From contig JBMOPC010000081.1 in NCBI GenBank assembly GCA_049323915.1, forward strand, positions 1 to 64,000: DNA of 64,000 bases, in the 5' to 3' direction. The notes beneath the pieces were generated by a model, which was given only the letters and a program-made list of their open reading frames with translations, ran no database searches and was not told where the DNA came from. The DNA is from BRHc4a sp049323915. Its GTDB lineage: Bacteria > Bacillota > Desulfotomaculia > Desulfotomaculales > Desulfocucumaceae. This document shows positions 45,788-54,186 of this stretch, piece after piece; position 1 is the stretch's first letter; every line of letters begins with the position of its first letter. A program made the position numbers and the translations under genes.

Positions 45788-45839
45788 AGCACAACCTTCC
45801 AGCCGAATATTATGGGGTTAGTATAACTTATATTGATAC

Positions 45840-47267
45840 TCAAGACAAACCCAAAGTTTTAATTTTATACTGCAGTGTCTGGCGGGGTATACCCAAAATT
45901 TTTGCGGCCTGGCTTACGTTTTGGCCGGCCCGCTCCAAAGCCCGCCGGATCAGCTCTTTTTCCACGCTGCTGATCACTTTGTTGAAATCCTGGCCCAGAT
46001 CTATTGATTCCAGCAGCAGGTCCATGTCCTCCTCTTTCCTGAACGCCTCTTTAAGTACATGCTCCGTCAGGTGCTCAACCTCGATCATGTTTCCTTCACA
46101 GAGGTGAGCCGCCCCTTCCATTACGCCCCTCAGCTCCCGAACATTTCCCGGCCACCGGCAGCGCATGAATATCCTTTCCACCTCAGGGCTGATCCCCTTT
46201 ATGCTTTTTCCAAGATCTGAATTGATCTCGCAAATGAAATGGCTGACCAAAAGGGGGATGTCCCCTCTTCTGCGGCGGAGCGGAGGTAAACTGAGTGCTA
46301 CAACATTCAGCCGGTAATAAAGGTCCGACCGCAGCAAATTGGTCTTCAGGGCTTCCTGGGGATCGATGTTGGTGGAAGCTATTATGCGTACGTCCACATG
46401 CCTTACCCGGGTATCCCCCAGGCGCCTGAGACATTTCTCCTGAATGAACCGCAGGAGTTTTGCCTGGAGCTCAAGGCCCATGGACGGCAGCTCATCGAGG
46501 AAAAGCGTCCCCCCGTCAGCAAGCTCCACCAACCCCGGTCGGTTGTCGGCGCCTGTGAAGCTTCCCCTGACAGTGCCGAAAAGCAGCGATTCCATAAGAT
46601 TTTCCGGCAGAGCGGCGCAATTCTGGCTGATGAACGGCCCGGCCCTGCGGGGGCTGGCGTTGTGGACTGCCTGGACCAGCAGTTCCTTGCCAGTCCCGGT
46701 TTCCCCGTAAACCAGAACCGGCGAAGAGCTGTTGGCTGCCTTAATGGCCTTTTCCTTCACCGCCAAAAGGGCCGGATCACTGCCGATAATGCTGTCAAAG
46801 GTGAAGCGGGCCTCCTCGTTATTCACCGGCCTGTTGAACTGGCGGTGGTATGAGTTCAGTTTTCCCTGCAGGTTAACCACCTTTTCGGCCAGGTCCTTGA
46901 TCAATGACAGGTCCTTTGATATATCTACTGCCCCGCAGATCCTGCCGTCAATAACTATCGGCAGGGTGTTGGAATAAAGGTATACTTTCTGCCCGTAAAG
47001 ATTGGTGACCTCCTGCTCCTTTTTGAGCAAGGGCCTGCCCGTGCGCAGCACCTGTATGATGGTGCTCTCCTCATCGGAAAGCGAGGGAAACATGTCCAGC
47101 ACATTTCGCCCCAGGGCATCGCTCTGGGGTATGCCTTCGGTCCTAGAGGCCTGCTTGTTGTAAAAAACCGTGCAACCCTTTTCATCAGTGATCTGAACCC
47201 CCCAGTCCACGTGGTCCAGCACCACCTTCAGCGTTTCAATACAGATTTTTTTGTCCGTATCGGGCAA
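45840..47267 (-). CDS. Sigma-54 activator with PAS domain, likely regulator of lysine fermentation
   Basis: A 475-residue enhancer-binding protein. A PAS domain lies at ~10-115, a sigma-54 AAA+ domain at ~155-385 with Walker A GETGTGKE (~186) and loop GSFTGA (~239), then a Fis-type HTH (NVSQAAKILGIPRQTLQYKI). It ends the lysine-degradation island, on the same strand as kce-kal-kamED. The kamA promoter at 56386-56402 and the chemoreceptor promoter at 56646-56662 are sigma-54 type, so this protein is the natural candidate activator. The metabolite sensed by the PAS domain is unknown. Confidence 0.85.
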   Translation of the reverse strand: MPDTDKKICIETLKVVLDHVDWGVQITDEKGCTVFYNKQASRTEGIPQSDALGRNVLDMFPSLSDEESTIIQVLRTGRPLLKKEQEVTNLYGQKVYLYSNTLPIVIDGRICGAVDISKDLSLIKDLAEKVVNLQGKLNSYHRQFNRPVNNEEARFTFDSIIGSDPALLAVKEKAIKAANSSSPVLVYGETGTGKELLVQAVHNASPRRAGPFISQNCAALPENLMESLLFGTVRGSFTGADNRPGLVELADGGTLFLDELPSMGLELQAKLLRFIQEKCLRRLGDTRVRHVDVRIIASTNIDPQEALKTNLLRSDLYYRLNVVALSLPPLRRRRGDIPLLVSHFICEINSDLGKSIKGISPEVERIFMRCRWPGNVRELRGVMEGAAHLCEGNMIEVEHLTEHVLKEAFRKEEDMDLLLESIDLGQDFNKVISSVEKELIRRALERAGQNVSQAAKILGIPRQTLQYKIKTLGLS

Positions 47268-47394
47268 GAACTATCCCTCCAGGCATTTCCCCCGCGAAAA
47301 AAGTAAAGAACAAGCCCCCGCTGTCCGACAGGGCTTTGAAGCAAGACGTACTATATATTTTATTTGCAAAAGAACTTTTAAGACCTTGTGATTT

Positions 47395-47475
47395 AGAATT
47401 CCGACCTTATTTCCCCAAAATGCGGCACCAATCATTCTGGATTCTGTCTTCTGGATTCTGGATTCTGACGGGAGA
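47395..47475. repeat. GGTCGGAAT/CAGAAT-type dispersed repeat at the 3' end of kce
   Basis: Tandem ATTCTGGATTCTG-like units plus GAATTCCGACC. Related copies: 41783-41803, 48328-48366, 57592-57630, 58903-58930. It overprints the last ~15 codons of kce. Confidence 0.65.
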
Positions 47476-48298
47476 GATTATCAGGAGGGAGTATCCCAAG
47501 TATCTCCCTGGCTTCGCCGGGAGTTGCCACCGGCCTTTCCATTTCCCCGGCCATTCCGGCCAGGCGGTCAACCAGATGCCAGCTGCCCCGGGCCAGCACC
47601 CCCCGGCCATAAAAAATGTTGTCCTCCAGTCCTGTGCGCACGTGCCCTCCCATAACCATCCCCAAAATGTTCATAGACAGCTGGTGACGACCTATCCCGC
47701 TCACCGTCCAGGTGGACCCGGCGGGGATGGACTCGGCCAGCAGAAGCAGGTTTTTTGCCGTGGCCGGCATTCCTCCGGGAACGCCCAGCACAAAATTGAA
47801 ATGCAGGGGTTCGGCCAGTAGCCCCTTTTTTACCAGCCGCCTGGCGCTGCCAATCATCCCGGCGTCAAACACCTCCACCTCCGGCCTGACCCCCTGATCT
47901 TTCAGCGTTCTGGCGAAAAGATCAATATCCCGTGGGTGGTTTAAAAAAACATCATCGCCGAAGTTCACCGACCCGGTGGTAAGGGAGGCCATTTCAGGCC
48001 CCAGGAAGACAGGCTGCAGCCTCTCCTCAGGTGTCATGCCCACCGATCCGCCGGTGGACACCTGTATTATCACATCGGTGCGGCTCCTTATTTCATCCAT
48101 GGCCCTGCGAAAATATTCCCTGTCCTGGGTGGGCCACCCCCGGTCGTCGCGCACGTGAAGGTGGATGACCGAAGCCCCCTTTTCCCTGCAAAGGGCGGCC
48201 TCTTCGGCGATCTCCCCCGGCGTAATGGGCAGGTACGGGGTCTGGTCCCTGGTGACCTCGGCCCCCACTATTGCCGCCGTAATGATAAGGGGCTGCAT
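47432..48298 (-). CDS. kce: 3-keto-5-aminohexanoate cleavage enzyme
   Basis: A 288-residue enzyme of the BKACE (DUF849) family. Start ATG 48298 is chosen (AGGAGG eight bases upstream); an upstream extension encoded by repeat DNA is not family-like. It reacts 3-keto-5-aminohexanoate with acetyl-CoA to give aminobutyryl-CoA and acetoacetate. Zinc and substrate motifs visible: ITAAIVGAEV, VIHLHVRD (zinc His pair), and VSTGGSVGMTPEER. The last ~15 residues (NPESRRQNPE) are encoded by a dispersed repeat, making the protein a little longer than the usual ~275. Confidence 0.9.
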   Translation of the reverse strand: MQPLIITAAIVGAEVTRDQTPYLPITPGEIAEEAALCREKGASVIHLHVRDDRGWPTQDREYFRRAMDEIRSRTDVIIQVSTGGSVGMTPEERLQPVFLGPEMASLTTGSVNFGDDVFLNHPRDIDLFARTLKDQGVRPEVEVFDAGMIGSARRLVKKGLLAEPLHFNFVLGVPGGMPATAKNLLLLAESIPAGSTWTVSGIGRHQLSMNILGMVMGGHVRTGLEDNIFYGRGVLARGSWHLVDRLAGMAGEMERPVATPGEAREILGILPPDNLSRQNPESRRQNPE

Positions 48299-48327
48299 AT
48301 GTAAAACCTCCTGCTCATTTAGAAGAG

Positions 48328-48366
48328 CTTCCTGGTCGGAATTAAGAAGCCAGGAGCCAGAATAAA
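48328..48366. repeat. GGTCGGAAT-type dispersed repeat between kal and kce
   Basis: GGTCGGAATTAAGAAGCCAG (48333 onward) and GAGCCAGAATAAA align with the copy at 57592-57630. It separates kal from kce, which otherwise would be tightly spaced. Confidence 0.65.
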
Positions 48367-48399
48367 GAACCAACTAACCCGCAATTGTGCGGTCTCCAA

Positions 48400-48804
48400 C
48401 TATTTTTTCCTCTGCAATTCCTTCGGCACCACGCAAGTGCCCGCCGCCCTGCAGACCACCACCGGTCCGGCAAGCACATCGCAGGCCGAGGGCTGCCCCG
48501 GAAGACCGGTGCTGCTGATTACTTTACGGGCGACAAACTCCATCTTGCGGGAGGTGTTTCCCACACTTACTGTCCTGCCCAGCACCTCAAGATAGTCCCC
48601 GGCCTTCACCGGGCTTAGAAATTCTATGTGATCATAGGCCCTGAAGAGACCCTCGTCGCCGTCCTGTATGATCAAAAGCTCGGTGGCCACATCGCCGAAC
48701 AGCTTCAATACAAAGGCCCCGTCCACCAGACCTCCGGCATAGTGCGCATGTTCCCCGGAAACCCGTATGCGCACCATGGAGTCCCACTCACCGTACCATT
48801 TCAT
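48400..48804 (-). CDS. kal: 3-aminobutyryl-CoA ammonia-lyase
   Basis: A 134-residue hot-dog-fold protein, the usual length for Kal. It removes ammonia from 3-aminobutyryl-CoA to give crotonyl-CoA, which feeds butyrate or acetate formation. Visible: RIRVSGEHAHYAGGLVDGAFVLKLFGDVATEL, and SPVKAGDYLEVLG typical of the fold. Its start overlaps the end of kamE by 4 bp, so the two are coupled. Confidence 0.85.
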   Translation of the reverse strand: MKWYGEWDSMVRIRVSGEHAHYAGGLVDGAFVLKLFGDVATELLIIQDGDEGLFRAYDHIEFLSPVKAGDYLEVLGRTVSVGNTSRKMEFVARKVISSTGLPGQPSACDVLAGPVVVCRAAGTCVVPKELQRKK

Positions 48805-49559
48805 TTTACCGGCTCCTTTCTCCGAATAATCTCATCAACCATAAATGAGGCCACATCATCGGCGCAGGCGCCAGGGCCGAATCCGACGTCATATCCCAGT
48901 TCCTTGGCCAGTTCATGGGTGATGCGAGGCCCGCCGGCCACAAGCAGGAAACTGTCACGCAGCCCCTCGGCCTCCAGCAGGTCAACCAGCCTGGTAAGGT
49001 TCTGCAGGTGGATGTCTTTCTGGGTCACCACCTGGGAAACCAGTATGGCGTCGGCCCCTGCCTCCACCGCCTTATTGATCAGGATCTCTCCGGGCACCTG
49101 GGCGCCCAGGTTGAGGGCCGAGATTTGCTGGTAGCTCTCCAGCCCCTTGCGGCCGTTGTATCCTTTGGCGTTAAATATGGCGTCTATACCCACTGTGTGG
49201 GCGTCGGACTCAATGCAGGCGCCCACCACCACCAACTTGCGCCCCAGCCTTTCCCGGATCAGCCGGTCGATTTCCTCCCTGTCCCGGGGATCGATATTTA
49301 CCCCGGCAACTTCCACGGAAGTGTAATCCACTGTATGGACCATCCCGCCGTAAACCACGAAAAAGCTGAAACCCTCCCCCAGGTCCTGCATATGAACAAC
49401 CTGGGCATTCACCATACCCATTTTCCCGCAAAGCCTTTTAACCGCCTCCCTGGCCTTCGCGCCTGCGGGGACCGGAAGTGTCAGAGATACCTGGACCTTC
49501 CCGTCGTTCAGCGTGTCCCCGTAGGGCTTCAGCCTGGTTAAATCCACCCGGGTCATCAC
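48801..49559 (-). CDS. kamE: Lysine 5,6-aminomutase, B12-binding subunit
   Basis: A 252-residue subunit. The N-terminal ~90 residues form the dimerisation part (VQVSLTLPVPAGAKA). The rest is a Rossmann-type cobalamin domain with the ligand motif SDAHTVG (DxHxxG, ~121-127) and VVAGGPRI-like ends (LLVAGGPRITHELAKELG). With KamD it moves an amino group of lysine or beta-lysine from C6 to C5 using adenosylcobalamin and pyridoxal phosphate. Overlaps of 4 bp with both kamD and kal. Confidence 0.93.
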   Translation of the reverse strand: MMTRVDLTRLKPYGDTLNDGKVQVSLTLPVPAGAKAREAVKRLCGKMGMVNAQVVHMQDLGEGFSFFVVYGGMVHTVDYTSVEVAGVNIDPRDREEIDRLIRERLGRKLVVVGACIESDAHTVGIDAIFNAKGYNGRKGLESYQQISALNLGAQVPGEILINKAVEAGADAILVSQVVTQKDIHLQNLTRLVDLLEAEGLRDSFLLVAGGPRITHELAKELGYDVGFGPGACADDVASFMVDEIIRRKEPVK

Positions 49560-51115
49560 CGTATACCTCCCATGTTGAAAATATCGGGAAACGGGTTAAG
49601 ATAGTCCGGCTCCTTTTTTATAACTCCACCCAGACCTTTCCCTCCGTCGGGGGAACGCCTTATTTCCGCGAACATTCCCCGGCTGAGGGCTTCCATTAGG
49701 CCCATTGAGCGGATTTTCTCCAGCATCTTAACAGCATTGTCCAGCACTTCCTCCACCCTTCTTTGGACCCTGCCCCCCTGCCTGAAGTAGATCTCATCCC
49801 CTATGTTCCTCATGGCGTTGAACACCAGCTTGCATGACTCAATGCTTAGATAGCGGTCCTGAAGGAGCGGAGTGTGTATGGCCTCGGTCAGCATCCCCAG
49901 GAGGTGTATCCCCTGCCCGGTCATTACCGACACCGCGTTGAAAAGCGAGTCCTGCACGTGCCCCCGGAATATGTTGCCCGATATATGTTTGGTGGGAGGC
50001 ATATACTTGATTGGTGATTTGGGGAAAATCTCTCTTATAAGCCGGGCCTGGGCCAGTTCATACAAAAAGCTGTCTTCCATTTCGGGGTTTATTTCCATGG
50101 CGTGTCCCAGCCCGGTCTGTTCCTCCTTCAGCCCCGACATAAGCGCGAACCGCTCATTAATAAAATTTGACGCCAGCACTGTGTGGGCCGACTCGAAGGC
50201 GTCGGCGGTGGTCAGGTAATTATCTTCTCCGGTGTTGATGATAATGCCGGCGTATGCGTTTATCATGCGTGAAAAATGCTGGTCCACAAAGGTCCTCTGC
50301 ATGTTTATGTCCCGGAAAATAATGCCGTACATGCAGTCGTTGAGCATCACATCAAGGCGCTCCAGTGACCCCATGGCCGCTATTTCGGGCATGCACAGCC
50401 CCGAGGCGTAATTGGCGAGGCGTATGTACCGCCCCGCTTCGCCGGCCGCCTGGTCCAGGGCCTCCCGCATCATACTGAAGTTGGCCTGGGTGGCCAATGT
50501 CCCCCCGAACCCCTCGGTGGTGGGGCCATAAGGCACATAGTCCAGCAGGCTCTGGCCGGTGGAACGGATGACCGCAATGATGTCTGCGCCCTGCCGCACC
50601 GCCGCCCGGGCCTGAACCGCGTCCTCATATATGTTGCCGGTGGCCACTATTACATACAGGTAAGGCTGGGGGGGATCCCCCAGACTTTTTATCATTTCCC
50701 GGCGCTTTTCCCGGCAGGCGGCTATTTTTTCGGCGCCAGCCCGGCACAGTTCAAAAGCCTTTTCCACCACCGCCCCCTCGTCCTTATTGGGGAGGCCGGT
50801 AAAGCTGATGGACCCCCCGGCGGCCTGATCGGCGATCTCCCTCACTGAAAGGCCGGTGGCCAGCGCAGCGGCGGCCATGTAAAAAGCCGATCCCCTTCCC
50901 AAAAGCCCTTCTTCCTTCAGCCTGCCGGCCACCACATTGGGCAGGGGCACCCCGTACCTGTCAACCCCGTCCACACCCATAAGCCGCAGTACGCTCCGCT
51001 CAACCGATATGGTGGTGTTGTGCCTGATCAGTTTTTGATACACCTCACCGGCGATTTCATTCGCCAGCATCCTGGCTTTGCTTACCTTTTCCCAGTCCAG
51101 GACCAGTTTGCCCAT
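49556..51115 (-). CDS. kamD: Lysine 5,6-aminomutase, large subunit
   Basis: A 519-residue TIM-barrel subunit, normal length. Start ATG 51115 (MGKLVLDWEKV) is chosen for its AAGAGGTG site; the reading frame extends to 51250 but overlaps kamB and is not family-like. It contains LTGLPNKDEGAVVE, VATGNIYEDAVQARAA, and EGFGGTLATQANFSMMREALD. The pyridoxal/cobalamin reaction centre forms with KamE. The gene follows kamB by 29 bp. Confidence 0.93.
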   Translation of the reverse strand: MGKLVLDWEKVSKARMLANEIAGEVYQKLIRHNTTISVERSVLRLMGVDGVDRYGVPLPNVVAGRLKEEGLLGRGSAFYMAAAALATGLSVREIADQAAGGSISFTGLPNKDEGAVVEKAFELCRAGAEKIAACREKRREMIKSLGDPPQPYLYVIVATGNIYEDAVQARAAVRQGADIIAVIRSTGQSLLDYVPYGPTTEGFGGTLATQANFSMMREALDQAAGEAGRYIRLANYASGLCMPEIAAMGSLERLDVMLNDCMYGIIFRDINMQRTFVDQHFSRMINAYAGIIINTGEDNYLTTADAFESAHTVLASNFINERFALMSGLKEEQTGLGHAMEINPEMEDSFLYELAQARLIREIFPKSPIKYMPPTKHISGNIFRGHVQDSLFNAVSVMTGQGIHLLGMLTEAIHTPLLQDRYLSIESCKLVFNAMRNIGDEIYFRQGGRVQRRVEEVLDNAVKMLEKIRSMGLMEALSRGMFAEIRRSPDGGKGLGGVIKKEPDYLNPFPDIFNMGGIR

Positions 51116-51144
51116 GTTTTGCACCTCTTTTCTCCCACGCCGGG

Positions 51145-51822
51145 TCACAGAACCATTTTCTTCACCACATCCACCACCGGCAGGCCGGGTACGGCCTTTT
51201 TTACCGCCATGGCCAGATCCGCCGGACACCGGAGACCGTCGTGCCCCCACGGATTTGTTGTCACAACCAGTATATCCGGCCTGGCTTCCACCATTATCTC
51301 ACCCCCTCCCCCCCGGTAGGACAGGCAGGCTTCCTGCCCGGCAAAGAAGGAGGATGGGCTTTTCAATACTATGGGGAGGAATTTTTTCTCCTCTTTTAAG
51401 GCCAGCAGCAGCCGGCCGGTCAGGGCGCCCCTGAGGAAAAGCGCACCGGCCCCGGCCGGTATTGATCCCGCCAGGCGTTTTTCATCACCAAGCAGTGTTC
51501 CCTCCCCCAGAGAAACCCACCTGCCGCCCAGGAGTATAGAACTAAAACCGGGCAGTTTCCCCCTCCATAAAGGCAGGCTGAATATTTCCACGAGGTGAGC
51601 TGTTTTTCGTGCCACTTCCTCCGGCACTGCCCCCAGCGCCATACCGGTGGCCAGTATAATTGATTTTATCAGCCCGGCGTCTGCAAATCCCCGGCGGTCT
51701 ATCGACCCCCCGGCCTCGGCCACCAGTGCGTTGAGGGTCACGGTCTTACCGGCGTTCTTTACTGTGCCTACAACGGCGGCACAGCGGCTGGAGGCCCTCT
51801 CCAGCAGGGGTAGCAAAACCAT
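51145..51822 (-). CDS. kamB: KamB-like reactivase subunit of lysine 5,6-aminomutase, internally shortened
   Basis: A 225-residue protein. Residues ~17-35 (VVGTVKNAGKTVTLNALVAEA) are the P-loop start of KamB, which with KamC reactivates the B12-dependent aminomutase. The next residues, GGSIDRRGFADAGLIKSIILATG, correspond to a part of the family that normally lies about 100 residues further on. The segment with the GRDGE-type motif between them is missing, in frame. The C-terminal half looks normal. No kamC is found in the window. The shortened protein may be inactive, or the reactivase function may be supplied elsewhere. The deletion size is my estimate from memory of the family. Confidence 0.7.
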   Translation of the reverse strand: MVLLPLLERASSRCAAVVGTVKNAGKTVTLNALVAEAGGSIDRRGFADAGLIKSIILATGMALGAVPEEVARKTAHLVEIFSLPLWRGKLPGFSSILLGGRWVSLGEGTLLGDEKRLAGSIPAGAGALFLRGALTGRLLLALKEEKKFLPIVLKSPSSFFAGQEACLSYRGGGGEIMVEARPDILVVTTNPWGHDGLRCPADLAMAVKKAVPGLPVVDVVKKMVL

Positions 51823-51836
51823 GCCCTTTCACCCCG

Positions 51837-52880
51837 CTAACCGTACAGGCGGCTGCATATCCGGAATATTTCCGGGCTTTCCCTCAGTATGTCAAGGGTT
51901 CTGGCAGCGTGACCCCTTGTATAGCCGTTGCCGATTATCATGGTGACATCCCTGCCGATTCCTTCGGCCCCAAGGGCCGCCCGGGTAAAGCTGGTGGCCA
52001 TGCTAAAAAAGTACACAACCCCCCCCTCCCGGGTGGCCAGTATTGAAGAAAGCTCTGTCCCCTCTACATTCACAGCATTGATGGTGACGTCGCAAAGCCT
52101 TCCCCCGGTCAGCCTCCCGGTCTCCCGCAGCACGGAAACAGCGTCCCGGGCGTCTCCCTGTATCACGTGATCACACACTCCCAGATCTCTCATCCGGCCC
52201 ACGCTTTTTTCACCGTGGCCAAACCCTATCACAGTGCCCGTTGTCCCCGCCCTTTTCCTGGACTCGTACAGACAAAAAAGTCCCGATTTTCCGCCCCCGC
52301 CTATCACCATCACCGTGTCCCCCGGCCGCACCAGCCTTGCCGTCTGGGCCGGAGCCCCGGCCACATCCAGGGCGGCCAGGGCCAGCCTGTGAGGTATATC
52401 GGCCGGCAGCCGGGCGTAAATACCGGTCTCAAACAATATGGCCCGGGCACTGACCTCCACCTGGCCTGTTTCCACACAAACCTTTTTGATCCGCTCAATT
52501 TTCAGCGGCGTCAGTGACAGGGACACCAGAGAGGCTATACAGTCCCCCTCTCTAAGGTCGATTTGTTTCACACCCTTCAAATAGCACCCTATGGCCGACA
52601 CCCGGCCTGTGAACATCCCGCCGGAACCGGTAACCGGGTTGTGCTGCTTTCCCCGCCTGCTTACCGTATCCGCTATTGTACCGGCGATTTTAGCCGGATC
52701 TCCACCGGACTGGACTTTCATCTGCATAAAAGAGGCCGAGTCTATATTCAGCACTTCCACATCTATTAAAATTTCGTTGTCGTAAATGTCATCAACACTG
52801 TTGTCCAGCCTCCATGCCGGCTGCGGAAAAGATCCCGCAGGGTCAACAGCCCGATGCGTGCCGAACGGGCATCCCATCAT
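51837..52880 (-). CDS. kdd: L-erythro-3,5-diaminohexanoate dehydrogenase
   Basis: A 347-residue NAD-dependent dehydrogenase, normal length. Start MMGCPFGTHRAVDP; the Rossmann segment VMVIGGGGKSGLFCLYESRKR lies at ~189-208. It oxidises the kamDE product to 3-keto-5-aminohexanoate, the substrate of Kce. It is the first gene of the visible kdd-kamB-kamD-kamE-kal-kce run. I see no sigma-54 promoter in front of it. Confidence 0.92.
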   Translation of the reverse strand: MMGCPFGTHRAVDPAGSFPQPAWRLDNSVDDIYDNEILIDVEVLNIDSASFMQMKVQSGGDPAKIAGTIADTVSRRGKQHNPVTGSGGMFTGRVSAIGCYLKGVKQIDLREGDCIASLVSLSLTPLKIERIKKVCVETGQVEVSARAILFETGIYARLPADIPHRLALAALDVAGAPAQTARLVRPGDTVMVIGGGGKSGLFCLYESRKRAGTTGTVIGFGHGEKSVGRMRDLGVCDHVIQGDARDAVSVLRETGRLTGGRLCDVTINAVNVEGTELSSILATREGGVVYFFSMATSFTRAALGAEGIGRDVTMIIGNGYTRGHAARTLDILRESPEIFRICSRLYG

Positions 52881-52948
52881 GACACGGCCCTCCCTCCATA
52901 TTCTAGGCTGCAGGAAAAATGCAGCCCAAAGCCGGATGATAACCGCCT

Positions 52949-52990
52949 GCTTTCACAACCAGGCAGCCGGGACTGACCGGTTGTGAAAGC
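52949..52990. repeat. Perfect 12-base inverted repeat between kdd and the YcgR-like gene
   Basis: GCTTTCACAACC (52949-52960) and GGTTGTGAAAGC (52979-52990) around an 18-base loop. It may be an operator for kdd, or a terminator/attenuator stem. No T-run follows on either strand. Confidence 0.65.
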
Positions 52991-53012
52991 AAGATTTTCT
53001 GCATTTTAGTAA

Positions 53013-53041
53013 TTGACAAATATTAGCAGATGATATATAAA
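53013..53041 (+). promoter_or_regulatory. Sigma-A type promoter of the YcgR/YcgQ-like pair
   Basis: TTGACA (53013-53018), 17-bp spacer, TATAAA (53036-53041). Confidence 0.75.
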
Positions 53042-53062
53042 TAATAATGATTTCTAAATAGG

Positions 53063-53075
53063 AATAATTATTATT
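53063..53075. promoter_or_regulatory. Fur/Zur-family-like operator
   Basis: AATAAT-T-ATTATT, a perfect 6-1-6 palindrome resembling the 7-1-7 boxes of Fur-family repressors, located just after the predicted transcription start. YcgR/YcgQ-type pairs are linked to zinc homeostasis in Bacillus, so Zur is the likely repressor; this is inference. Confidence 0.5.
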
Positions 53076-53129
53076 TACAAAATAACTGATGGACGAGACT
53101 AAAGAACAAAACAAAAAGGAGAGAAGAAA

Positions 53130-54173
53130 TTGCGAATTAACACAAGTAATTCAACAAAAGTTTCATATTATATACTTTTTGTTATATTCTGCTCATACCT
53201 GATTTGGCAATTGACAAAAGTATTAGAACCTAGTGGATTTTTAAAAGCTATATATGAAAAAATTGCTTCTATAGGTATTTTAAACTTTAAAACAATTTTC
53301 TTGAGTGTTATTATTGAAGCTTTGCCATTTATTATGATTGGCGTCTTTGTGTCCGCCATCATACACAACTTCGTTTCAGAAGAAACGATTCATAAGGTAA
53401 TGCCCAAAAGCAGAATATCCAGTGTTTTAATCGCCTCTCTGCTGGGCGTTATATTTCCTGTCTGCGAGTGCGGGATTGTGCCGATTGTCCGCAGACTGGT
53501 TGTTAAAGGCGTTCCCTTATACAGCGCAGTAACGTTTATGCTGGCCGCACCCATTATTAACCCGGTGGTGTTTTTATCAACAGCCATTGCCTTCGGCGCC
53601 AGCCCTGAAATTGTTTGGCTGAGGATGGCTTTTGCCTTAATAGTATCCTGTCTAACAGGTTTGGTGCTGAGTATTTTATTTCATGGTAGAGAATTGAAAA
53701 CAGGGGCTGAAATGCATAGCTGCGGATGTGGCTGTGACCACCACCATGAATACATAAAATATTCCTTTATCAGCAAAATAAGAAATACATTTCAAGATGC
53801 CTGCGATGAGTTTTTTGAAATGGGAAAATACCTGATGCTGGGGGCTTTTTTAGTTGCTATAGCACAAACTCTTATATCGCAAAGCTTTTTAATCAGTATA
53901 GGAAAAGAATCAATTTCTTCAATACTAACCATGATGGGGTTTGCTTTTTTGTTGTCTGTCTGTTCATCAGCGGACGCTTTTATTGCGGCATCCCTTGCAA
54001 ACGTATTTACTGTCGGCTCCCTGACTGCTTTTATGGTATTTGGTCCTATGATCGATGTAAAAAACACTTTAATGATGCTCAATGCCTTCAGGCCCCGTTT
54101 TGTGGTCATGCTGATTATCATAGTTGTCTTGTTGGTTATAAGCGGTTCTAATCTCATAAACGCCTGGCAATAA
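53130..54173 (+). CDS. YcgR/YraQ-family (DUF318) permease
   Basis: A 347-residue membrane protein with about eight spans in two halves, each with the family signatures (GVIFPVCECGIVPIVRRL and FAFLLSVCSSADAF). A loop at about residues 197-209 is Cys/His-rich (SCGCGCDHHHEY), suggesting metal binding. Start TTG 53130 with GGAGAG upstream. With the following gene it forms the YcgR-YcgQ pair, often under zinc control. Transport of a metal or metal-linked substrate is inferred. It is markedly A+T-rich and lies on the opposite strand to the kam genes around it. Confidence 0.8.
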   Translation: MRINTSNSTKVSYYILFVIFCSYLIWQLTKVLEPSGFLKAIYEKIASIGILNFKTIFLSVIIEALPFIMIGVFVSAIIHNFVSEETIHKVMPKSRISSVLIASLLGVIFPVCECGIVPIVRRLVVKGVPLYSAVTFMLAAPIINPVVFLSTAIAFGASPEIVWLRMAFALIVSCLTGLVLSILFHGRELKTGAEMHSCGCGCDHHHEYIKYSFISKIRNTFQDACDEFFEMGKYLMLGAFLVAIAQTLISQSFLISIGKESISSILTMMGFAFLLSVCSSADAFIAASLANVFTVGSLTAFMVFGPMIDVKNTLMMLNAFRPRFVVMLIIIVVLLVISGSNLINAWQ

Positions 54174-54186
54174 GGGGGACAGAAAG

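Noticed and set aside
48299..48373. Longer N-terminus of Kce
   Set aside because: The extra codons are encoded by a dispersed repeat; ATG 48298 has an AGGAGG site.
51116..51250. N-terminal extension of KamD by 45 residues
   Set aside because: It overlaps the end of kamB, is rich in Gly/Arg and unlike the family; ATG 51115 has a good ribosome site.
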